In this document: in pieces, positions 1-4,718 of the stretch
Layout of the letters: each line of letters opens with the position of its first letter
Position numbering within the stretch: position 1 is the stretch's first letter
Assembly (NCBI GenBank): GCA_945788205.1
Contig: CALZLE010000096.1
Location: 1-8,833, forward strand
Direction of reading: 5' to 3'
Source: an uncultured Desulfuromonadales bacterium
GTDB lineage: Bacteria > Desulfobacterota > Desulfuromonadia > Desulfuromonadales > Geopsychrobacteraceae
Length of the DNA: 8,833 nucleotides
Notes under the pieces: model-generated
Databases searched by the model: none
Seen by the model: only the letters and a program-made list of their open reading frames with translations
What the model was told of the DNA's origin: nothing
Position numbers and translations under genes: made by a program

Positions 1-1
1 A

Positions 2-118
2 AAAAATGCCCCGGACCAGGAGGTGGGGGAGATCCGAGGCGAATTAAAACTAGGCCAATTTATCGAGCAGGAGACGTACCAAGTCCAGCTATTTAATTCC
101 AAGATTGCAATATATTGA
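2..118 (+). CDS. Possible C-terminal end of a gene cut by the left edge
   Basis: A frame open from the window edge encodes 38 residues ending at TGA (116-118). The peptide runs KNAPDQEVGEIRGELKLGQF and then continues to a C-terminal ...SKIAIY. Alternating charged and hydrophobic residues and Glu/Gln richness look protein-like. Another + frame is open to about 96 but gives a Gly/Pro-rich peptide that is less convincing. I do not recognise a family. No terminator follows clearly. The call rests only on composition and an open frame, so confidence is low; sequence to the left would decide. Confidence 0.3.
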   Translation, partial: KNAPDQEVGEIRGELKLGQFIEQETYQVQLFNSKIAIY

Positions 119-216
119 AAACACTAGCATGTTGCTTTTGTTGTTTTGTAATGTCTGAAAACCGCTGAGAAAAAAGAGGCGGAAATTGGGCGGAAGTGGC
201 TAGAATTGACGTATTT

Positions 217-483
217 TTAGGGGAGCACTTTTCGATATGCACAGCTGTCCGGGAGCCAGTCTAGATAGCATAAATTGTCTGGTGTCAGTTTTATACAGTC
301 TTCTTCTGCCTGCAAGCGTTGATGATAGATTCGGCAATCGCGGGTGTGAATGTCGAGAAAGCGGCAGGGGACCATCGTGGTGAGGATAGTCCCTTTGGCA
401 TCAAATTTCTTTTCGAAGCAGCATTCGCCGCAGCGGTCACAGATATCTTCCCAGCTTTTGGTCGTGTCGGGCAGCCTGGTCAT
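217..483 (-). CDS. Small YkgJ/YcgN-type cysteine-cluster protein
   Basis: An 88-residue protein with nine cysteines. The N-terminal cluster is C15-x2-C18-x2-C21-C22, followed by C40 (VPCRFLD), C50 (DCRIY), C63, C72 and C81 (WLPDSCAYR). This spacing and the CRFLD/CRIY/LPDSCAYR words match the YkgJ/UPF0260 family (putative Zn- or Fe-chelating cluster, PF03692), whose biochemical role is not established. At 88 residues it is shorter than E. coli YcgN (about 150) and corresponds to the core cluster only. Its ATG overlaps the stop of the upstream yjdM-like gene (ATGA), so it is probably translated by coupling and shares that gene's promoter. No signal peptide is present, so it should be cytoplasmic. 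No intrinsic terminator was recognised after the stop. Metal binding is inferred from the Cys pattern, not shown. Confidence 0.85.
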   Translation of the reverse strand: MTRLPDTTKSWEDICDRCGECCFEKKFDAKGTILTTMVPCRFLDIHTRDCRIYHQRLQAEEDCIKLTPDNLCYLDWLPDSCAYRKVLP

Positions 484-818
484 GCCTTTTTTACAAACTT
501 TGACTTCAGTTTCATCGGGCCGATACCGTCAATTTTACAGTCGATATCATGGTCACCGTCGACCAACCGGATATTTCTGACTTTCGTGCCGACTTTAACT
601 GCTGAGGAGGTCCCTTTGATTTTCAGGTCTTTGATAACCGTGACCGTATCGCCATCTTCCAGCAGGTTACCGTTGGCATCGCGGTAGATTGGTTCGTCGC
701 TACTGCTCTCATCCGTTGCTGCGGTCCACTCGTGGGCACATTCCGGACAGACCAAGAGGCCGCGGTCTTCATACGTGTATTCGGAGCTGCACTCAGGGCA
801 GTTGGGAAGGTCACTCAT
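480..818 (-). CDS. yjdM: PhnA/YjdM family zinc-ribbon protein
   Basis: A 112-residue protein of the PhnA/YjdM family, the usual family length. The N-terminal zinc ribbon has C7-x2-C10 and C24-x2-C27 (CPEC and CPEC). After a short acidic Ser/Asp linker (35-42) comes the PhnA domain (about 43-112) with the typical words GNLLEDGDTVTVIKDLKIKG and KVGTKVRNIRLVDGDHDI. The family was named from the E. coli phosphonate region, but it is not a phosphonate hydrolase and its function is unsettled; no phn genes occur here. An AAGGA Shine-Dalgarno (825-829 on the complement) sits 6 nt before the ATG and supports this start. It is the first gene of a two-gene unit, overlapping the cysteine-cluster gene by 4 nt. 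The identification is firm; the cellular role is unknown. Confidence 0.93.
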   Translation of the reverse strand: MSDLPNCPECSSEYTYEDRGLLVCPECAHEWTAATDESSSDEPIYRDANGNLLEDGDTVTVIKDLKIKGTSSAVKVGTKVRNIRLVDGDHDIDCKIDGIGPMKLKSKFVKKA

Positions 819-855
819 CTTGAATCCTTGCTTGTTGTTAGTTCAGTGCGGGCTC

Positions 856-884
856 TTTATAGCATCTTCATCGAGGCTTGTCTT
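856..884 (-). promoter_or_regulatory. Candidate sigma-70 promoter of the yjdM pair
   Basis: On the minus strand AAGACA (complement of 879-884, 4 of 6 to TTGACA) is followed after 17 nt by TATAAA (complement of 856-861). The -10 lies about 38 nt upstream of the yjdM ATG and downstream of the terminator of the preceding minus-strand gene, so the placement is sensible. Seen by eye only. Confidence 0.4.
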
Positions 885-897
885 TAAACCGGAGAAT

Positions 898-943
898 AAA
901 ACTCACCAGCCAGTTGCGTCTAAGCAGGTAGAACCGGTGAGTT
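898..943 (-). terminator. Intrinsic terminator of the three-helix membrane protein gene
   Basis: Read on the minus strand, AACTCACC (complement of 936-943) pairs perfectly with GGTGAGTT (complement of 900-907), and the 3' arm runs into a TTTTATT tract (complement of about 895-901). Partial inner pairing (GTT 913-915 with AAC 932-934) extends the arms. It begins 15 nt past the stop codon at 958, separating this gene from the yjdM unit. Confidence 0.75.
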
Positions 944-957
944 ATGTTGTCAGGAAA

Positions 958-1575
958 TTAAAAGACGTCTTTGATGGGATAAACATGGACAAGATAAACA
1001 TAGAAAAAGGCCAGTGAGATCACCAGAATGATAACACCCAATACCGATGAGCTAACCTTTATCCCCTTGGCGTTTATTTCCAGCTCCGTCGGGTCTGCGT
1101 GCGGCTCATTTCCGTTTCGATTTTGTTTTCTTTTAAGCTCACTGTGAAACTGAATGGCAGCAAAGTAGATTCCGGAAAAAACCAGCAGCAGGACAACAAA
1201 GAAGATCACTTTGGATGATAGAAGCTGCCACTCAAACACCTCAAGGCGATGTTCATAACCCTGGATGCGGTATTCGTAATAGTGCTTGAGCGATGTTTGA
1301 TAAGCTTCATTCGTCTCTGCCGTCAAACCGTGCGGTGGATTGCCAGGGCCATCAGGGAGGGCCAGATCTGCCTGACTTCTCTCTTTGGTTGCTTGCTGTA
1401 ACTTTTCAAGCATCTCAACTTTTGTTGGCAGGTTAGACGCTGTTTTTGTGCCGACCGCGGCTGAAATGTCAGCCCGGACCGGCAAAAGTAAGGTTACGAC
1501 AAGTATCAAAACGGCGACAACAGAGCAGGTGGTCAAGATTTTGAGGCGTCTGTTCATTTCATATCTACGTTTCAT
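958..1575 (-). CDS. Unrecognised three-helix membrane protein
   Basis: A 205-residue protein that I do not place in a named family. Hydrophobic segments lie at about 12-33, 122-143 and 176-198. The first follows a basic N-terminus (MKRRYEMNRRLK), so the roughly 85-residue stretch 34-121 is predicted on the outer side of the membrane. That stretch contains a helical, charged portion (about 50-70 and 86-118) with a likely coiled-coil character. Between helices 2 and 3 is a basic then acidic loop (SELKRKQNRNGNEPHADPTELE). The end of the loop and helix 3 (EINAKGIKVSSSVLGVIILV and onward) look like the best conserved part. An alternative start is Met7; neither start has a recognisable Shine-Dalgarno. 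It stands alone: a terminator follows and the next gene upstream is divergent. It is probably an inner-membrane protein of unknown role. Confidence 0.75.
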   Translation of the reverse strand: MKRRYEMNRRLKILTTCSVVAVLILVVTLLLPVRADISAAVGTKTASNLPTKVEMLEKLQQATKERSQADLALPDGPGNPPHGLTAETNEAYQTSLKHYYEYRIQGYEHRLEVFEWQLLSSKVIFFVVLLLVFSGIYFAAIQFHSELKRKQNRNGNEPHADPTELEINAKGIKVSSSVLGVIILVISLAFFYVYLVHVYPIKDVF

Positions 1576-1764
1576 AGCGGAGTTAGCAGGAATTCAATCA
1601 TGTCTGTTCGGCTGTTGATCCTTTCATAGAGAGTACTATGTAGCGATTTTATCGTTCGCCTAACTCATCACGTCACGTGTTTTATTGACAAAAGAATGCT
1701 TGAAGATTCTTGTTTTCCCATCTGGAAGCACTGCGCGAATTTCTAAGTGTTATTTCCCCTGTTG

Positions 1765-1801
1765 AGTAACAATCCCCCGGCTTTGCAGGGAGATTGTTAC
1801 T
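1765..1801. repeat. Perfect 10-bp inverted repeat with C/G-rich loop
   Basis: AGTAACAATC (1765-1774) is exactly complementary to GATTGTTACT (1792-1801). The 17-nt loop contains CCCC and GGG that could extend the stem with a one-base bulge. Neither strand has a T-tract directly after the stem, so it is not a standard intrinsic terminator. It could be a structured RNA piece, a protein-binding site or a palindromic repeat remnant. Confidence 0.7.
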
Positions 1802-1897
1802 GGCACTTGTAGCCGTCCTTTTTCTCTGTCCAGAAATATTTCAAAAAACTTCGGCCGACCCTGCCGCGGCACAGCCATTCTGTCGCGACTCGCCAAG

Positions 1898-1925
1898 TTG
1901 CCTTTGCATCCTGGCATGTTACACT
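1898..1925 (+). promoter_or_regulatory. Candidate extended -10 promoter of the riboswitch-esterase transcript
   Basis: TTGCCT (1898-1903, 4 of 6) is followed after 16 nt by TACACT (1920-1925, 4 of 6), preceded by TGT, an extended -10 motif. Transcription would begin near 1931-1933, about 15 nt before the first conserved aptamer base, which fits well. I found no better promoter between here and the start codon. Confidence 0.45.
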
Positions 1926-1944
1926 CTGTAGATTAATCATTAGA

Positions 1945-2025
1945 TAATGCCAAACCAGCTGCGAAGTTGGGACGGAAAGCTGCGGGTCTTACTTCGGACC
2001 ATGTCAAGACAGCCGAGCTGCGCAT
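1945..2025 (+). promoter_or_regulatory. GEMM / cyclic di-GMP-I riboswitch aptamer
   Basis: Aligned by eye with the Vibrio cholerae Vc2 aptamer as I recall it. The joining strand CCAAACC (1950-1956) leads into stem CCAGCU/AGUUGG (1955-1960 with 1965-1970), closed by the GNRA tetraloop GCGA (1961-1964). Then comes GGGACGGAAAGC (1969-1980), the GEMM core GGGACGCAAAGC with one change. The second helix pairs GCU-g-CGG (1979-1985) with CCG-AGC (2013-2018) and GUCUU (1986-1990) with AAGAC (2006-2010), with the GGGUCU...AGACAGCC receptor-like words. The position equal to ligand contact G20 is G1949, as expected for c-di-GMP rather than the cGAMP-type A20 variants. The A that intercalates (A47) is A1976, and the C92 equivalent is about C2021. 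The outer P1 helix is weak here, which is the main caveat. It lies in the leader of the esterase gene. Confidence 0.82.
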
Positions 2026-2118
2026 GGAGCATGTGGCAGCCCGGCTGTTTGCGTTTTATCCGCATTGCCTTCAGCAGGCGGAAGCACTCGAATACCCAGG
2101 TGCTGGGAGACAAGGAGG
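2026..2118 (+). promoter_or_regulatory. Probable expression platform and Shine-Dalgarno of the esterase gene
   Basis: Between aptamer and start codon two hairpins can form: UCCGC (2059-2063) with GCGGA (2078-2082), with inner UGC/GCA; and CCCAG-GUG-CUGGG (2095-2107), which competes with AGCAC (2082-2086) pairing to GUGCU (2100-2104). A full-strength Shine-Dalgarno AAGGAGG (2112-2118) follows, 5 nt before ATG 2124. No T-tract follows either hairpin, so control of translation initiation seems likelier than transcription termination. The direction of the switch (on or off with c-di-GMP) cannot be told. Confidence 0.4.
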
Positions 2119-2123
2119 TTGTT

Positions 2124-3131
2124 ATGAAGGGGATCATGAGCAGATTGCTTCAATTGGGCTTGTTTTGCGGCTTATTGTTGCTGGTTGCTGCGGCAGGGAC
2201 GTCGTTAGCCGGCAATCCAGCCAACGACGTCTATATCATCGGAGACAGCTTATCGGACACAGGGAATTTCTATGAGTTGACCGGGTTCTGGCCACCGAGC
2301 CCGCCCTATGCGGAGCGCTTCAGCAACGGACCGGTGTGGCCTGAGTATCTGGCCACCGATCTGGATGTCGACGTCGACAGCCTGTCTTACGGCGGGGCGT
2401 TTACCGGGACCTACATCATTGGCGGGGTACCACTCTCCAACTTCAACAACGTGCAGTATCCCCAATATTTTCCGAACCCCCTGCCCGGTGTCCCCGAGGA
2501 GATCGATGCGCTGCTGGCCGCCAACCCCGATGGGTTGAACCCGAAGGCCCTCTATGTGGTCTGGGCCGGGCCGAACGATATGTTCCTCGGCATGATGCAG
2601 CCGGATACGATGCAGAGCATTCTGACCCAAGCTGTGGCCAATATTGCCGAGGATGTGTGCCGGCTGGGTACGGCCGGAGGGAGGCATTTTATGGTCGGAA
2701 ACCTGCCTGACCTCAGCCTGACGCCGTTTGTGCTGGGTCTTGACACGGGCACGCAGGCCCAGGTTTCCCAAGCGGTCAAGCTGTTCAATGCCGGCCTGGA
2801 ACAAGCCCTCGCCGAATTGCCGGACGCATGTGCGGAGACGATTAATGTATTCGACACCTATCAGGTCGTGAACGATCTTGTCGCCTCTCCGGCGGACTAC
2901 GGCCTGGTGAATGTCACCGAGTCCTGCCTGATGCCCGACAACACGGTCTGTAACGATCCAGATACTTATCTTTTCTGGGACACGGTTCACCCGACCACGA
3001 AAGTGCACCAGATCTTCGCCGACCGCTTCCGCGCCGACTTCTGCAACAAAGAGGCACGGACACCGGGGTTGCGTGGTAGGGTTGACGAAATGCCGCCGCC
3101 ATGGTGGCGCGGGACCTGCTTCGGCAAGTAA
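2124..3131 (+). CDS. Secreted GDSL-family esterase/lipase
   Basis: A 335-residue SGNH/GDSL hydrolase, expected to cleave ester or acyl bonds outside the cytoplasm. A signal peptide spans 1-29 (MKGIMSRLLQLG, hydrophobic core LFCGLLLLVAAAG, likely cut after SLA). Block I is IIGDSLSDTGN (39-48) with nucleophile Ser42; block II Gly90 (SYGGAF); block III Asn151 (WAGPND); block V Asp286 and His289 (FWDTVHPT). All four SGNH residues are present. FWDTVHPT and the early SDTGN are typical of phospholipase/lecithinase-like and autotransporter-type GDSL passengers, but no beta-barrel follows. A short tail after the usual end (about 311-335) is Pro/Trp/Arg-rich. The start is set by AAGGAGG at 2112-2118 and the signal peptide; the in-frame ATG at 1947 lies inside the riboswitch and would spoil the signal sequence. 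Substrate unknown. Expression is probably c-di-GMP-controlled. Confidence 0.92.
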   Translation: MKGIMSRLLQLGLFCGLLLLVAAAGTSLAGNPANDVYIIGDSLSDTGNFYELTGFWPPSPPYAERFSNGPVWPEYLATDLDVDVDSLSYGGAFTGTYIIGGVPLSNFNNVQYPQYFPNPLPGVPEEIDALLAANPDGLNPKALYVVWAGPNDMFLGMMQPDTMQSILTQAVANIAEDVCRLGTAGGRHFMVGNLPDLSLTPFVLGLDTGTQAQVSQAVKLFNAGLEQALAELPDACAETINVFDTYQVVNDLVASPADYGLVNVTESCLMPDNTVCNDPDTYLFWDTVHPTTKVHQIFADRFRADFCNKEARTPGLRGRVDEMPPPWWRGTCFGK

Positions 3132-3167
3132 GACTCCCTTGCCAAGGCGTCATCGCACCGCAACACT

Positions 3168-3207
3168 AAAAAAAACATCCCGTCGATCTTCGACGGGATG
3201 TTTTTTT
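3168..3207. terminator. Strong bidirectional intrinsic terminator
   Basis: CATCCCGTCGA (3176-3186) pairs perfectly with TCGACGGGATG (3190-3200) across a 3-nt loop. Eight As precede (3168-3175) and seven Ts follow (3201-3207), so it works in both directions. It lies between the convergent ends of the esterase gene and the GyrI-like gene. Confidence 0.95.
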
Positions 3208-3249
3208 CATGGTTTTGCTAGTTTCCGTTCGGTGAATAAGTTGGCTGCT

Positions 3250-3864
3250 TTACTTTTCGAAAGGTTGACGAATGACGGTTTTCCAGTTTTTAGGATCTGC
3301 TCTGCGAATGTCGCTTAAATAGATCTCGTGATGCTTTCCCGTGCGTGACCATTCTGATTCATGAATATAATTGTGAACCTTTTCTACCGTAGGGCCCTCA
3401 TCTGAAAAGGGGCCGATATGCATGATTTGTGCGGAAAGTCCTTCAGTGTATTTTTGAAATCTAATTTGATCTAGAGAGGCAGGGTTCTTTTTCTTTCTGA
3501 CTTCCGAAATTGCTGTTTCCACCATGCTTTGAGTAATAAAGTCTGGTTGCATGATCATCAGTGTCCATTTCCAATTACTCTTGTCATCGATACTGAAGTT
3601 TTGCATATCGTCGCACCACCAGAGCCCTTCGAGCGGCAGGACACCGTAGTCTATTCCGATTTCTCCGCGTTTGACCATGAATTTCAACGTATATGAAACA
3701 GGGAACAAACATTGAATTGCGTCCTGAAATGCAACGGAGGTGTTCGGATCACCTTCACCGTCAATCATCAGGAATTGCATCTCTGGGACATCAACGGCGA
3801 CAACGGTTTTGGCTGAAGGCTTGTACAGGTGTTTCAGTTCTTTTTTGAAGTCAATCTTTGCCAT
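3250..3864 (-). CDS. GyrI-like small-molecule-binding domain protein
   Basis: A 204-residue cytoplasmic protein resembling stand-alone GyrI-like proteins (COG4832-type; PF06445-related fold). Recognisable words are an N-terminal DFKKELKHLYKPS, then VVAVDVPEMQFLMIDGEGDPN (about 21-41), a central YGVLPLEGLWW, and the C-terminal KHHEIYLSDIRRADPKNWKTVIRQP (about 176-201), all characteristic of this family. Known relatives bind small hydrophobic ligands or, in some lineages, hydrolyse or sequester toxic compounds; none of that is visible here. It lacks the AraC-type DNA-binding domain found in Rob/SbmC-associated regulators. It lies 73 nt downstream of the lipoprotein gene on the same strand, with a hairpin in the gap, so co-transcription is uncertain. 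The Shine-Dalgarno is weak. Family call is firm; function unknown. Confidence 0.87.
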   Translation of the reverse strand: MAKIDFKKELKHLYKPSAKTVVAVDVPEMQFLMIDGEGDPNTSVAFQDAIQCLFPVSYTLKFMVKRGEIGIDYGVLPLEGLWWCDDMQNFSIDDKSNWKWTLMIMQPDFITQSMVETAISEVRKKKNPASLDQIRFQKYTEGLSAQIMHIGPFSDEGPTVEKVHNYIHESEWSRTGKHHEIYLSDIRRADPKNWKTVIRQPFEK

Positions 3865-3893
3865 GATTGTTTCATACAGTTATCGGTTCGATT

Positions 3894-3931
3894 ACTGGCG
3901 GTGACGAATATTTGCAATCGCCACCGCCAGT
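3894..3931. repeat. Stable hairpin in the gap between lipoprotein and GyrI-like genes
   Basis: ACTGGCGGTG (3894-3903) is exactly complementary to CACCGCCAGT (3922-3931); CGA (3905-3907) and TCG (3918-3920) add three pairs after one mismatch. TTTT follows only on the + strand; on the coding (minus) strand the sequence after the stem is AATCG, so it is not a canonical terminator for the lipoprotein gene. It could attenuate or stabilise a shared transcript, or be a weak terminator. Confidence 0.65.
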
Positions 3932-3937
3932 TTTGAA

Positions 3938-4495
3938 TTAGTATTTGCCCAGTTCGATTTTACCCTTTCCAAGCAGCTCAGATTGCTCGCCGTTTGGTGC
4001 ATCATATACGGCTTTCAGAGTCGCGTAGTAACTGTTTCCCTGCCCACCGGAACAGGGAGGCATGTACGCTCCAGCGACATCCCAGCTTGGGTTGGCATGT
4101 GCTGAGACAACGAAAAAGTTTTCGGGTAAGTCAAACGTGTGGCCTTTGACACTTGGAATTGTGATTTTGTTGGTATTTTTCGGGATACTGAAGCCGATCT
4201 TTCCGTGACCGCCGTTATCCATTGGCTGATAGCTTCTGTCGCTGAACGCAATGATGACCGCATTTGCGTTGCTGGGGATGTTTTCGACAACAAGACTGGG
4301 TGTTTCAGCGTCACCACCGAAGCGTTTACACTGTTGTCCCTTGGGGATCATTTTTCCGTCCCATTTGGAGTCGCCGAAAGTGACACTAAGGTTAGCCGTG
4401 CTTTCTGCAGGTTTGTATTTTCCAGCGCACCCGGACAGTGCAATTAAAATGACAGAGAGAATTAAGAGTTTTCCGGTTTGTAATCTGTAGTGCAT
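3938..4495 (-). CDS. Lipoprotein with a divergent PEBP (YbhB/Raf-kinase-inhibitor-like) domain
   Basis: A 185-residue protein with a lipoprotein signal: basic MHYRLQTGK, hydrophobic LLILSVILIA and lipobox LSGC, lipidated at Cys23. Residue 24 is Ala rather than Asp, so outer-membrane sorting is likely if Lol rules apply. The mature part resembles the PEBP fold: a WDGKMIPKGQQCKRFGGD stretch (about 44-61) corresponds to the G..IP...C.G.. start, ETPSLVVENIPSNANAVIIAF to the SPpL.W...P....l.l strand, NGGHGKIGFSIP to the histidine-containing strand, and YMPPCSGGQGNSYYATLKAVYD (about 143-164) to the conserved PC..G..HrY.ft.yALd end. The classical DPDAP ligand-site word is missing (SDRSYQP there instead), so ligand binding may be lost or changed. 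The family is inferred by eye; an all-beta lipoprotein of unknown function is the fallback. Confidence 0.65.
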   Translation of the reverse strand: MHYRLQTGKLLILSVILIALSGCAGKYKPAESTANLSVTFGDSKWDGKMIPKGQQCKRFGGDAETPSLVVENIPSNANAVIIAFSDRSYQPMDNGGHGKIGFSIPKNTNKITIPSVKGHTFDLPENFFVVSAHANPSWDVAGAYMPPCSGGQGNSYYATLKAVYDAPNGEQSELLGKGKIELGKY

Positions 4496-4523
4496 GTAGA
4501 GGCCCTACTGGTGGGTAGTGGTG

Positions 4524-4537
4524 TGATGTGCACATCA
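4524..4537. promoter_or_regulatory. 14-bp perfect palindrome upstream of the lipoprotein gene
   Basis: TGATGTGCACATCA is its own reverse complement and lies 29 bp before the lipoprotein ATG (minus strand), a natural place for an operator. No regulator is identified. It resembles one half of a CRP site (TGTGA) but the second half does not match. Confidence 0.35.
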
Positions 4538-4622
4538 ACTATTGATGGCACTTGGTAGTTTATGAGAAATGGTAAGAAGGTTCGCTTGGTATTAGCATAA
4601 TTCATTATTGATTATTGATGAC

Positions 4623-4662
4623 AAAAAAAGGGGGACACCCGGTATTCCCGACTGTCCCCTTT
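4623..4662 (-). terminator. Intrinsic terminator of nrdJ
   Basis: On the minus strand AAAGGGGACA (complement of 4653-4662) pairs with TGTCCCC (complement of 4631-4637) across a 15-nt loop that can itself pair, followed by C and seven Ts (complement of 4623-4629). It begins 57 nt beyond the nrdJ stop. Confidence 0.88.
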
Positions 4663-4718
4663 AGTGACTATCTATCCATCAAATCCCCCTCAAGATCTGT
4701 TCTTATCTGCTTATCCGT

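Larger units (their letters stand above)
1576..1946. other. Gene-free divergent region between membrane protein and riboswitch/esterase unit
   Basis: No convincing reading frame is seen on either strand. It holds several inverted repeats: CATAG-6-CTATG (1625-1640), AAGAAT-8-ATTCTT (1692-1711), and a 10-bp perfect repeat (1765-1774 with 1792-1801). At its right end is the candidate promoter of the esterase leader. A CACGTG hexamer occurs at 1674-1679. No function can be assigned to the short repeats; the first lies where an operator for the minus-strand gene could sit. Confidence 0.5.

Noticed and set aside
1796..1820. Sigma-54 promoter beginning TGGCAC at about 1802
   Set aside because: The GC element is at the wrong spacing (8 instead of 10 nt between GG and GC).
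1947..2123. N-terminal extension of the esterase from the in-frame ATG at 1947
   Set aside because: It overlaps the riboswitch aptamer exactly, has no Shine-Dalgarno, and would bury the signal peptide; ATG 2124 has AAGGAGG 5 nt upstream.
2250..3008. 252-codon open frame on the minus strand opposite the esterase
   Set aside because: Shadow of a G+C-rich coding sequence with all GDSL motifs on the + strand; His/Arg/Val-rich translation with no recognisable domain and a terminator arrangement that serves the + gene.
4523..4538. CRP-type site before the lipoprotein gene
   Set aside because: Only the first half (TGTGA) fits; the second half does not match TCACA.
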